Part shown: in pieces, positions 32,578 through 42,833 of the stretch | Numbering within the stretch: the stretch's first letter is position 1 | Layout of the letters: every line of letters starts with the position of its first letter | NCBI GenBank assembly: GCA_002786025.1 | Contig: NHNW01000044.1 | Location: 62,001-126,000, forward strand | DNA length: 64,000 bases | Origin: Zasmidium citrigriseum | Lineage: Eukaryota > Ascomycota > Dothideomycetes > Mycosphaerellales > Mycosphaerellaceae | Direction of reading: 5' to 3' | The notes under the pieces: generated by a model | Told to the model about the DNA's origin: nothing | The model's database searches: none | The model's input: only the letters and a program-made list of their open reading frames with translations | Translations under genes and position numbers: made by a program

Positions 32578-33553
32578 CTACTTCTCACCCCTCAACACCC
32601 TCCGACACTTGGCACACGCAACCTTCTCGCACCCAGGACACTTAAACGCATTCTTCCTGAGGCCCTGATTGCAACGGGAGCAACGCTGCTGTCCATTAAT
32701 CCGAACCCAAAGAGCCTCATGCGTGCAAGTCGTCTTCTTGCTCTGCTGCTGCTGGGTCTTCTTCCGCTCCGCACGAGCCTCCTCGGCCTGGCGACGACTC
32801 TCCTCCTCCTCCTGCATCCGCCGCAAAACCTCCTCTTGCTGCGCCCTCAGCTGCTCTTTCATGCGATCCGAAGGGGGTTTGGCTTTCTCCCACTTCGTCC
32901 CCGTCGCCTCCCAACCCCGTGCGCGTCTCGCGCTCTCGAAGAATTCCTGCATCCGAGATTCTTGTTTGAGGAGGTCTTGTTCGGTTTTGAGGATTTCGGA
33001 GTGGAGGAGGGCTAGGCGCTGGTGCAGTTCTTCGAGTTCGACTTCTTTCGTCGCGCGTTCCGCCTGCTGGGTTTCCGTTAGCCTGTCGCGGTCACGGAGG
33101 CGCTGGAGGCGGGTTTGGAGTCTGTCGTGGTCTTTTTGGAGTTTGGATCGCGCGGCGAGGAGGTGGACGAGGAGGGCTTGGAGGTCGAAGAGGCGGAAGA
33201 TGGCGAATCGGATGTCATCTTGGGGTTCGTATGTGGGCTGTTGAGGGTATGGAGCTGAGGTTGGTGGTGGAGGCGGCGGATTGGTTCGCAGGAAGTCGTA
33301 GTCTGCGCGTTTGTCCGGGTCGCGGAGGGTCTCGTATGCGGTGCCGAGCTGGTATGAGGATTAGCTGATGATTCGCAGATTTTGAACATGGAGAGACGCT
33401 ACGCACCAGTTGGAAGTCTGCCGTCGTGCCTCCATCCTTGTCTGGGTGTCTCTCGAGAGCGAGTGTCCTGTACTTCTTCTTGATCTCTTCTGCGGTTGCG
33501 GTGGGTGGCAGTCCGAGGACTTCGTAGAAGTCGCTGGGCGGGCTGGACTCCAT
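32578..33553 (-). CDS. J-domain coiled-coil protein with C-terminal zinc finger (array member 1)
   Basis: A type III-like DnaJ (Hsp40) protein of 305 residues. The J domain would stimulate Hsp70 ATPase activity through its HPD motif. Exon 1 is 33407-33553 and exon 2 is 32578-33348, with a 58 nt phase 0 intron (GTGCGT...ACCAG). The J domain spans residues 8-70 (FYEVLGLPPTATAEEIKKKY, ERHPDKDGG, GTAYETLRDPDKRADYDF). A Pro-rich linker and a long coiled coil (100-240) follow. The last 50 residues have CSRC and CPGCEKVACAKC, a small zinc-finger-like domain. There is no G/F region or DnaJ zinc domain. It is the last gene of a same-strand array of five; its closest architectural match is the copy at 58864. 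Confidence 0.9.
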
Positions 33554-33958
33554 GTCTGCGGTATTGGAGAGATATGAACGGTTTGAGGTGTGGAGAGGTT
33601 CTGAGATCCGCGAAAGTGAAGTTGTCAGAGGCTAGTGGCACAAGCTAGCGAGAAGTAGGATCTGGTAAGTGAGTGAAACTTCACACGACGCTTGGAAGTC
33701 ACTCGCGAAAGTTCAAAAAACGACTTTGCAATGCTCTGTTTGCTTTCGCCGTTTGTATGCATTTTCGCTAAGGTATCTTTCCGCAGCCTTGCACCGTCAT
33801 CCCTGCCATCGTCTCCTCAGCTCACCGTCACCAGTCCTTCCCCTGCCTACGGGTGAGATTACGCTGATATGTTAGACCTTTCAACTCCGTTTTTTCAAGT
33901 CTTCATCTCAAGCTGGATAATTCTTGCATCTAACCACCTTGCTCTTTTCCTTTCGTAT
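33554..33958. other. Intergenic within the J-domain array
   Basis: 405 bp between array members 1 and 2. It includes a pyrimidine-rich stretch. No further gene or J-domain remnant was found. Confidence 0.35.
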
Positions 33959-34767
33959 CTATTGCTCTTCTCCGAATCCGCGCCTGTGCATCTCTCTCTC
34001 GAACTCATACACCCTCCTCTCAATCCCAACAATCTCCATTACAGTCCTTCCAATCTCCTCCCCAAAAGCCCTCAATCGCTTTTTCAACTCCCCACACTCA
34101 GCTTCCTTAACTCTCGCCGCCGCGACACGTTCTACTCGCGCTACCTCGCGATCTTCCCTCTCCTTTTCCGCGGACTCGGAGATCCCGAAAAGCCAGGTCC
34201 TCCAACTGTTAGCGGCCTCACGGTCTTTGCGTGTGTCTTCGGCGTCTTGTTCGCGGAGGCGACGGAGTTCGGTAAGGAGGTTGGAGTAGGCTGTTTGAGG
34301 GGCGGCGCGTTGTTCGAGTTGCTTTTCTCGAAGCGCTTGGAGGTTTTCGAGATGGGTCTGGGCGGCTTCGAGGTCTGCGTGGAGTCTCTCGTCGCTGTAT
34401 GCGTACTGCGGTGGCGTTCGGACCCGTGTCGGTCGTGCAGTCGGCATTGGAGCTGGACTTGTAACCGGAGGGCTATTTCTGGGAAGATAGGGCCAGATGT
34501 TCTGGTCGTAATCTTCTCGAAGAGCTAGGTCAGTGAGTGTCTCGTGGGCTGTGTTGAGCTAGTTGGAACTGTTAGCTGATGGTTCTTAGATCAGTAGACG
34601 CTACTTACAAGTTGAAAGGCCGCAGTTGACGCTACGGTACCTTGGTTTCGATCAGGATGTCTCTCAAGAGCGAGAGTCCTGTATGCCCTCTTTATCTCAT
34701 CCACAGTAGCTGTCGAGGGTAAGCCTAGAACTGCGTAGAAGTCCTCCGTTGGTTGGCTTGGAGCCAT
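33959..34767 (-). CDS. J-domain coiled-coil protein (array member 2)
   Basis: 252 residues. Exon 1 is 34609-34767 and exon 2 is 33959-34558, with a 50 nt phase 0 intron (GTAAGT, CTAAC, ACTAG) at the same place as in the neighbours, directly after AAFQL. The J domain is complete: [20 protein letters not shown], then [32 protein letters not shown] short Pro-rich linker leads into a coiled coil of about 150 residues ([40 protein letters not shown]). There is no zinc finger. The start is an ATG with GTCATGG context. It presumably acts as an Hsp70 co-chaperone that brings the chaperone to whatever its coiled coil binds. Confidence 0.88.
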
Positions 34768-35095
34768 GACTGCTGAACGCTGGAAGTGTATTTCAAAGGG
34801 TTTCAGACTCGATATATTATCGTTTACAAGGCCTGACTAGAGTTTCTTGCGATGTCCATATGATCAGAATGCTAACGGGAGACGCTAGCTTAAAAAGGGG
34901 CTGCCAAGACCGCTTAAGTGAATGGAACTTCACATGACACTCCAAGTGAAGGTCTGCGACAGCTGGTGACTTTGTCTCAACTCCATGTTCGGAAAGTGAG
35001 GATTCTCCGAAATGTCTACTGAGCGATAAGTCAACTGTATGAAATAACAGGTGAATGAGAGATCACTTTGCCACCCTGTCTCTTAATTCCTCCAG
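34768..35095. other. Intergenic within the J-domain array
   Basis: 328 bp between array members 2 and 3. No gene seen. Confidence 0.3.
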
Positions 35096-35776
35096 CTACA
35101 TTTTTACCTGCTCAACGATATCATCCATCTCCATTCTCATCTGTCTAATTCTCGCCTCCTGCTCGCGAATATCTCTAAACGTGTCCTGCAACGCCCTTTC
35201 TAAAGCAATAATCGCAGCCCCCACCGCCGCCCGTTCCGATCTCCTCTCCCTCAGCCGCGCGTTGACGCTACTACTCAGAAGCTCGCTCCTGATCAACAAA
35301 TCAAACTCCTAGGATTGTCTCCCCCGATCTCTTCGTCTCTGAGCCAGCTCATCTTCGAAGCGACCCTCGAGTTCCGTGATTGCATTCGAGATGCGTGTGT
35401 GCTGGTCCAGCAGGTTCGTACATGACCGCTGTTGTTGAGATCTACGGTTCTCGAGCATGGCGAGGTGGGACCGGGCGAACGAGAGGGCGTCTGAGAGGTT
35501 GCGGTATGAGGCGCTGTAGTGGTCGTGTCGAGCACGTTTTTCAGGATCTATGAGGTTCTCGTGCGCTTCATTGAGCTAGATGGAGCGAGTAGGTGAGTAC
35601 AGTCCGTTTGTATTGGGGGATGAAGTACTTACTAGCTTCATTCCCTCTGTCGAGCCGCCTTTGTCTGGGTGCCTCTCAAGAGCCAGCGTTCGGTACCTTG
35701 CCCTGATCTCTTGAGTTGAAGCCGTTCTAGGGACGCCGAGGACGGCGTAATAGTCTGTAGTGATCGGAGAAGCCAT
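35096..35776 (-). pseudogene. J-domain coiled-coil gene with premature stop (array member 3)
   Basis: Exon 1 is 35633-35776 and the second exon starts at 35575; the intron at 35576-35632 (GTAAGT...TCTAG) is phase 0 at the family position. The J domain looks intact ([50 protein letters not shown]). The coiled coil is cut by TAG at 35309-35311, which would leave 136 residues. Past this stop the same frame stays open for 70 codons, in coiled-coil style (LRERRSERAAVGAAIIALER, IREQEARIRQMRMEMDD), to TAG at 35096. I found no in-frame intron that would remove the stop. It is either a recent nonsense pseudogene, a truncated functional J protein, or a sequencing error. Confidence 0.75.
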
Positions 35777-35965
35777 GATTGAATGTTTTTCAATGAATGC
35801 TCTGAAGGCTGGTACGGATGTGCATACGAGAATGGAGACTTGACGTGAAAGCGAGATGTATCTCTTCGAGATTGCTTCTTGCCGTTATCTGATTGTCTTG
35901 ATCGATGGCAGGTGAGATATCGCTTTGCAGGAGATCTTTGGGCAGGTTCTACCTCCATGCTCGAA

Positions 35966-36822
35966 TCAGCGATAGGACGCTCCTGCCTTCAAATGCTCCA
36001 TCTGCCTCATCAACTCGCCAATCCTCGCCTCCAGCTCCGCAATCTCTTTTTCGGTCTGCTCTACCGCCGTTTCCACCCCCTCCAACTCCGTTTCCGCGCG
36101 TGAGACCTCTCCCTTCTTCTCCCACATCTGCCCCTTAGCCCAGCGTTCCCTCTCGCCCTCCGACCGTCTCGGAGGAGGTCCTCCAACCCACGAATTCCGA
36201 CACTGTCGCTGCCACTGGTCCTTCACTCGTCGAAGTTCCGCAACCCTTGCTTCTTCGTATGCGGCTTGCCATCCAATGAAGTCATCTCGGAGACGGATCA
36301 AACTTTGGTAGAGCAGGGTCCACTGCTGGAACAAGGTTGTGTTGAGGCGGGTTTGGAGGTTTGTGAGGTTCAGATTGGCCTGGAGGAGCTCGTTCTCCAG
36401 GCGCTTGAGTTCGGAGCTAGGGGGTTCTTCTCGTGGCGGTGGTGGTGCTCTGCTAGGCTCTGGCTTCGGCCATGCTCTGGGCTTCGGTGGGGCCTTGGAC
36501 CTAGGATCGGGTGCAGGCTTGGAATTAGGAGTCGGTTCAGGCTGGGGCGTCGACTTGTACCCCTGAATTCTGTCATACTGGGAGCGTCGAACGTCGTCTG
36601 TGAGAACCTCGTACGCTTCGTTGAGCTGGAAGATATGTGTGAGCATCAGCTTCATCAGCTCATGAGCAGACTCACCAACTGCATTCCCTCGGTCGAGCCT
36701 CCTTTATCTGGGTGCCTCTTCCGAGCGAGGATCTTGTATTGCTTCTTGATTTCATCTGTCGTTGCTGTTGGAAGCAGCTCCAGTATGGCGTAGTAGTCTG
36801 GCGTTGGATTGTTTGGACCCAT
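35966..36822 (-). CDS. J-domain coiled-coil protein (array member 4)
   Basis: 268 residues. Exon 1 is 36676-36822 and exon 2 is 35966-36625; the 50 nt intron (GTGAGT...TCCAG) is phase 0 after GMQL, at the family position. The J domain has [32 protein letters not shown] and LNEAYEVLTDDVRRSQYD. A Pro-rich, Lys-rich linker (PKPRAWPKPEPSRAPPPPRE) is followed by a coiled coil with two parts (LKRLENELLQANLNLTNLQT and EKEIAELEARIGELMRQMEH). No zinc finger. It is closest to member 3 in the [11 protein letters not shown] segment, which suggests these two are a recent duplicate pair. Confidence 0.9.
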
Positions 36823-36985
36823 AACTGAGTATCTGTCGATAATTGTTCTGAGAATCAGAATTCGAATCGGACTTCATGTTATTTGAACCGGAGAGGAACG
36901 AAATACGATCCAAAGAAAGGTGATTCTGATTGAGGTGACTCCTCACCATGTCTCGTCCAGGTGAGACAATGTCCAGCGTTCCGTT

Positions 36986-37981
36986 TCACCGCCAGGAGAA
37001 TTCATCTTTGGGTATCTTGACCGCACCTCGATTTGTAGATTTAGGGTCTTCCTTCCGCATCACCTTGCCTTTTCTCCTGAATGGAAGATCCAGTGTACCT
37101 GCAGGCTCATCCAACCGCATCCTCTTGAGGTTGTCCTCGGGACTTTCAGATCTCGGCCTCTTGATTCTGAACCGCAGATTGAAGAAGTGATCTTCTTTCT
37201 CTCTCGCCACCCCATTGCTTCTGTCTTCTCCCTCGATCATACCTTCCACCCCAAGCTCCTCTCTCAACATGCCTTCAACCCTAGCGATCTCTTCATCCTC
37301 GACTCTTACCGACCGCTCTGCCTCGACAACCAAACTTCTAGCCTCCCGCAACTCACCTTCCTTCTCCCGCATCTTCGCAAAGATCTTTGAGCGCGGATCA
37401 CCGAATACGAGCCTTTCTGGCCATGATACAAGCCCAAGCCTCTGTCGAAATCCATCCCACCAACTCCTTTGCTGCTCTCTTCTTTCTTGCACTTCGACCT
37501 CTTGTTGGTGAGCTTTCGCCAATAGATTAATTTCTTCCTGAAGAAGATCGACTTGAGTCTGTCTCTCCGCGCATTTGAGGATGAGGTCATCGCGAAGATC
37601 AGTGTGATTCGCGAGATTCGCTCTCATCGACATTCCGAGATCCTCGAGGTCTAGAACGCTAGACGGTGGCGAGTCGGGAGATTCTTTAACGCTGCGAAGA
37701 TGGCCAAAGTACTCTCGATCGTACTCCTCTCGTCTTCGAGCATCGCTCAAAGTTTCATAGGCAGTCCACAGCTACAAGGGCCAGACTATCAGTACATGTC
37801 CAAGAATGAGTTCAGGGAAGCACATGCATACCTCCTGAAGCGCCGCAAACGACTCGACGGTAGACTTCCACCCCAGCAGGTCAACCAACCCATGGTAGCT
37901 CTCCTCTATCTCATCCACACTCGCCTTCGACGGAACTTGCAGGATGTCATAATAGTCGTCCCCGATACCCGTGAAGGCCAT
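36986..37981 (-). CDS. Degenerate J-domain coiled-coil protein lacking HPD (array member 5)
   Basis: 311 residues. Exon 1 is 37832-37981 and exon 2 is 36986-37771; the 60 nt intron (GTATGC, ACTGAT, TGTAG) is phase 0 at the family position. Helix I and the end of the J domain are recognisable (DYYDILQVPSKASVDEIEES; LWTAYETLSDARRREEYDRE), but the loop between helices II and III reads YHGLVDLLGWKSTVES and has no HPD. Without HPD it should not activate Hsp70. A coiled coil follows (ILKCAERQTQVDLLQEEINL, LVVEAERSVRVEDEEIARVE), then a basic tail with KRPRSESPEDNLKRMR and FRRKGKVMRK, which resembles nuclear signals. It is the first gene of the array in the direction of transcription. Confidence 0.85.
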
Positions 37982-38189
37982 CGTGAAGCCAGGCGCGAAA
38001 CTGTTCGCTTGGTGGGATGAATGGCTACGCAGATGTATGAGTCTCCTTGCTGAGAGGTTTGTTTCCCATGTCTTCGTTGCCTGACCACCACCACGTCTCA
38101 TCTTGTATCAAATTGTCTCAGCAGATTCAAATTCCAGGAGAGGCTCGTCAGATACTAATGATTCACCATTCAAAGATTCTTGTCTCAGC

Positions 38190-38543
38190 CTACTTCCTCT
38201 TGCCACTTTCCTCCCCTTCTGCATTTTCGTCGGCTTCAACCCCATCAGCCCCCCTGACCTCTTCCCTCAACTCCTCCAACCTCTCCTCCTTTCTTCGCAT
38301 ATCTGCCTTGCTGTACCTGTACTTTTTCTCCAGCATCAACACGTCCACCAAGCCTGGACGTCCTTGACTGAGCACCGCCCGCGCCTCCGCAATTTCGGCT
38401 TCGAGAGCCCTGATCTCAGCCCGGCGGGTCGCTCGTCTTGTGCGGTCTGCGGAGCGAGATTCGCATTGAGTGGACTCGTTGTCGGTGTTGGCTTGTTGGG
38501 GTTGTTGCTGGTCGTTGGTGGTGCTTTCTTGGTCTTTGGGCAT
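38190..38543 (-). CDS. Small coiled-coil protein beside the J-domain array
   Basis: 117 residues from an ATG at 38543. The N-terminus is Gln/Asn/Ser-rich and polar. From residue 37 it is almost all charged helix (RRATRRAEIRALEAEIAEAR, DMRRKEERLEELREEVRG), ending in an acidic, then basic tail. It lies 208 bp upstream of array member 5, on the same strand. The helix resembles the coiled-coil tails of the J proteins in style, so it may be an array member that lost its J exon. No J-domain remnant is visible upstream. Confidence 0.5.
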   Translation of the reverse strand: MPKDQESTTNDQQQPQQANTDNESTQCESRSADRTRRATRRAEIRALEAEIAEARAVLSQGRPGLVDVLMLEKKYRYSKADMRRKEERLEELREEVRGADGVEADENAEGEESGKRK

Positions 38544-38934
38544 TGATAGGATGGTTTGTGGAGAGTCTTTCGCAGTGCCTTACCTAAAGTTCCGACTGTG
38601 CGCCTGTTAAACCCATGCTTGTTTGCTGGTGCACTAAGAATGCTTTCGGTGTGTACTTCTCGTTCACACCCGACGCTTCTTGGCATGTAAAAGGGTAGAC
38701 GGTCGCTTCAGCCACTGAAGGTCAAGTGCAGGATGGATTTGGTAGTGGTGCTCTGGGCTATGAAGAAGATAGATTCAGAAGGAAGGTTTGTTGACAGAAT
38801 GAAAAGGGGTAGAGCAATCACACGTGGTATCATTCCCTCGTATTCTAGTATCGACATCATCGTGACATCGTACTCGTCGTGCCGACTAGGCAAACGACAT
38901 TGATATGAAGCAAAAGCAAATCGCAGTCGTTGGT
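38544..38934. other. Intergenic between array and transporter
   Basis: 391 bp; no gene or repeat seen. Confidence 0.3.
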
Positions 38935-40894
38935 TTACGACTTCTCTTCGCGACCAGTGGTGGAAGCGACACGAGCCTCATCATCGCTCTCGTCAATCTT
39001 CTTCTCTCCGCCGGTGATGCCTCCGTACGCCTCGTTGGCGTCCAGCTCGTTCATCTGCTGCTCCTGTTGGTCGTAGTGGTGGAAGGTGAACCAGAAGATA
39101 ATGGCGGTGCAGAAGGCTGCGACGGAGACGCCAGTGTACATCCACAGAATATCTGGGTCGCCTGTGGCAGGTACGAGTGCCTCGTTCAACGCAGATCCCA
39201 GAGCCGACGTGAAGAGATACAGAGACTGCACGAACGACTTCATGCTTGGTGGCGACTTGGTGTAGGCGTACTCGAGACCAGTGACGGAAATGAAGATCTC
39301 AGAGACACCGATGAAGACGTATGCTGGAGTCTGCACTGCAATGTGCACGTGGTTGGGAAGCGGGCTTTCGCCATCCATTCCAGCCGGGCACTTTCCTGGT
39401 TGCTTGTAGCAAGGGCCAGCGGAGTAGATGAGGTGCTGAACAATTGCTGCGTACATCAGGCAGAGCGATGCAAGAACGAATCCGATCGTGATACGGGCAA
39501 TTGGGCGGAGTTCGATCTTCGCCTTGCGGAGGGCCGGGTAAACGATCTTGTCCAGGATCGGGATGAAGACGATGATACTGATAGGATCGAAATTTTGCAT
39601 GAGGTCATTGGGCATGCCGTGGCCTTCCATCTGCGCCGCCTGCGAGATGAAGTTGGAGCTAAACTGTCCGTAGCAAATCCAGAAGATAGGATAGAAAGCA
39701 AAGACCTTGCAAGCACGCAGGGCACGCTTCAGCTCCTCGACGAAGTGGTCGTTCCATGGGACCGACTTGGTCTTTCCATTCGCTGCGCGCCAGGAAGGCT
39801 TTGCGGCTTCGGTGGAGCGGTTCATGATCATAATACCGATAGCCTTGAAAGCGTCGGTGATAATGGAGCCCTGTGGTGGTCGAACAATGTACTTGTTGCG
39901 GCAGAGAATGAGGATGACGACTCCGATGCAGAAAACGCAAAAGCACATCAGGTAGGCGGTCCAGAAGCCCTCGTACTTCTCCATGAAGGGCGTGGCGAGC
40001 AGCGACAGACAGCCAACGTTGATGCAGGCGTAGAACATCATGTAGATACGCTGGTAAGTAATGGCTGGATCGATGATCACACGCTCGCCGGTCTTCGCGA
40101 TCTTGGTGATGGCCATCTTTCGGCGGGTGTACTGATCGGCGATAAGAGGCGCGATGTTCGACTTGATACCACCAGTACCGAAGCCGATGACAATGATCGC
40201 AGTGACATAGCCTCCAAGAGCGGCTCCGTTCTCGATGCTGACGGGGAGAGCGGTCGTCCAGAGGATGATCAGGCCGAGCCAGTAGATGGCAGCGAAGATG
40301 AGGATGGTCTTGTACTTTCCGAGGTACTGGTCGGAGATGATGGCACCGAGAATGGGCGTCACGTAGCAGAAGAACTGGAAGAAGACGTTCAGACCGGTAG
40401 CACCTTGATGTCCAAGGCCGAGTCCACGAGCGCCATCTTCACCCTGCAAAAGAGAAGACGAATGGTCAGCAAATGTTTACAACGTAATAGAATGGCTTCT
40501 GGTTCGATCCTTACCCCGGGTCTGTTGTTGATGTAGTTCTGGAAGAGACCTTGGCATCCGTAGTAAGTGAACTGCAGACGATTAGCTCTCTATTGATATT
40601 GCCGCCTCGAGATGAACGTACGCGCTCGCAAAGCTCAACAACAGCGATCAAGTAGGCCGACTTGGGGAACTTGTCGCCAATGCGTCGAAGGGTCTTCTTC
40701 TCCTGCTCATTCGGCTCCTCGCCCTCTTCGGTGGGCTCGAGATCGCGGGAGTCGACATCGGCGAAGTCCTTCTCCTCCTTGATATCCATCGGAGCGCCGG
40801 TCATGTCGACGCTGTTGCGCTTGCCAATAGATCCGGTTCGCTGCTCCAAGCTGGCGTGAAGCTCAGCGGCCGCGTCCTCATGATTCTGCGCCAT
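38935..40894 (-). CDS. PTR2: PTR2-type proton/oligopeptide transporter
   Basis: A proton-coupled di/tripeptide transporter (POT family) of the plasma membrane, 612 residues with about 12 membrane helices. Exons: 40622-40894, 40515-40571 (only 57 nt) and 38935-40443. The introns are 50 nt (GTACGT...TGCAG) and 71 nt (GTAAGG...TGCAG). The POT signatures are clear: ELCERFTYYGCQGLFQNYIN formed across the first splice, then GAIISDQYLGKYKTI and FGTGGIKSNIAPLIADQY. A long cytosolic acidic N-terminus and a polar C-terminus suit regulation by ubiquitin or phosphorylation. A 543-codon antisense frame covers most of exon 3 and is a shadow of its codon bias. Confidence 0.96.
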
Positions 40895-42099
40895 TGCGAG
40901 TATCTGCGACTGCGAAGTGCGCAGAGGTGTGAGAGAAAGACAGGGAGAGGGGGCGGATGCGAAACAGAGGGCAGGGTGATGGGTGGAAGGCTGCTGTACT
41001 TATGGGCGGGAGGTGGAGCGGGCTTGGCACTGGTTCATCAACAGGCGCGCCAAAGAGAGCAGGTCGCAGGGTCGCGCAGATGGCCGCCGTGCATCGAAAG
41101 CAGTCAATGGGCCGCCCGTCTAGTGTGTTGCCGGTCTTGCCTGTATCTGGCCGTTTGATCTGTCGCGTGAGGGTCACGATGCAGAGCGCTGTGAAGGCAA
41201 TCCGCGTGGCTTGGCTCCAATCAGCGCGCGTGTTCGCCCGCGGCAGAGGCAGAGGGTTGCATCGGTCGTGCACGAAAGGCTTGGGTTTCTTCCAGACACC
41301 GGCAACTCGGGAGCCAAGCACTCGGCCAACAGACGAAGCTCGCCACAAGAGGAATGAAGATTGATGAAGCACTCTTGGTGAGCCGCCGTGCCCGCTTGGA
41401 CGCCTTGGATCGCAATGCTTCGCGCAACCGCAAGCCTTTGCGACAGCAACACATGCCTGCCTCTGTTTCTCTCCCCCTCCATGGCAACCACTACCACCTC
41501 ACCGGAAATCTCTTCACAATCCATGTCGACAGTTCATCTCACGGTCCCATCCGAGTCCGAGACGGCCATCAGAAAAATAACTCGCGCCAGCGAAATGGGG
41601 TACAGTAGCTCGCAGCGGACGAGCTGCCTCTTTTGCAGCGTCATGACAGAACTTTTGCCTCTCATTCGACCACACAACGACTTGAGCCCCACGGAACCAG
41701 AAACCGCTTTGAGTGGAAATCCTTCTCCTCGTGTTCTTATCTCTTGCAGATACCTTATGTGTGGTGCCCTCATCTATTCAGCTAATCGGTGATATGCAGA
41801 TGTAGCATCTGCTCACTGTAGTGCACTCGGCTGGCTTGAGCCTGCGCGAGCCGGATGTGCAATGCATTGTGCCGACATGCTCGTGGCGTGCGGCGTGCCG
41901 GGTACCTGATCGCAAGCCTAACCGCAGGACGGCGCCACGGCTCTCGGAATGCAACTCGCCTTCGGTTCGATCAAGCGAGAAGTGTGTCAAGGCCGTACAG
42001 TACATGACGTCCAATTGCTTGTCCGTGAGAGGTTTGCCATCATCAGAGGCCCCAGCATTTGATGAAACCCGAAGGAACACAACGTCGCATGTTGCATGC
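40895..42099. other. Intergenic upstream of PTR2
   Basis: 1205 bp. It contains a small frame starting near 41481 (ATGGCAACC), rich in Thr/Ser with no domain, which I did not accept. No other feature seen. Confidence 0.35.
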
Positions 42100-42524
42100 T
42101 TACTGAGCACTAGCGACCCAGTCGAGCATGCCCTTCCAGAAGCCTTCGTCGAACTCCGACGGCGTGAGGCCCAATCGAAGGAGGCGTCTCAGGCGTCTGA
42201 CCTTATCTCGACTTCACCAGCTCGGTATCACCGCCGACGTCTTCTGAGGATCTTACTGCATGAACTCTTCAGCAATGATCTCGGAAGTAGGCTGAGATCT
42301 ATTGTGGAACTTCTTGGCTGGTTCGTAGATCGCTTGGCAGAGTCTTCGCTGCGTCGAAGGCTGAACTGGAGAAGCTTCTTGAGCCGAGTGTGACCTTGTT
42401 GAAGGCTTGCGAGAGGACGCGAGCTCCGAAGTTTCGACTTCTTAACGAATACTGAAGTACAGAATGCGGTGTTCGAAGCTTCTCTTCCAGAATTCAAGAG
42501 GCCAAAAGACACTAGAGAAGCAGT
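42100..42524 (-). pseudogene. Possible small gene or gene remnant
   Basis: Two minus-strand frames here look protein-like. One opens with ATG at 42524 (MSTASLVSFGLLNSGREASN) and runs to 42228. In a second frame, RLCQAIYEPAKKFHN and SEIIAEEFM could splice over a 45 nt intron (GTAAGA...TGAAG) to RLLRLGLTPSEFDEGFWKG, then MLDWVASAQ and a stop at 42100. No single model joins a start to this C-terminus without a frame change. It may be a decayed gene or a small gene I have not solved. Confidence 0.3.
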
Positions 42525-42833
42525 AGACATGATGTCGTTGCTTGATATGACTGAGTAACACAAGATTCAGAGTGAGCAGGCAGGCTCCCACACTTTTAAG
42601 ATCGTACGAATGCGAAGGAGCGAAAGCGACGCGCAACACTCACATCGACAGCAATAGACTGGGTCACCGCACGCTCCTCATCAATAACCCGTCAGCAGAC
42701 ACTCACCACTTCTAACCCTGATGACTGTCTGACAAAGGCGGCATAAAGACCGAAATGGATCGCATACCACTATTCCGACGGTCCGAGAGCATTTGATACT
42801 ACGCCAAAGGTCACGCCCTAATTCGTACTCCGT
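42525..42833. other. Intergenic
   Basis: 309 bp between the uncertain remnant and the aldolase gene 3' end. No feature seen. Confidence 0.3.

Noticed and set aside
40499..40514. GGTTCGATCC, a perfect tRNA B-box
   Set aside because: It lies at the edge of a PTR2 intron. No A-box or cloverleaf can be drawn around it.
38905..40536. 543-codon open frame on the plus strand
   Set aside because: It is antisense to PTR2 exon 3, whose membrane helices and POT motifs are clear. It has no domain and arises from the codon bias of the real gene.
41388..41792. Thr/Ser-rich small frame upstream of PTR2
   Set aside because: No domain, no splice support and composition like the surrounding promoter DNA.
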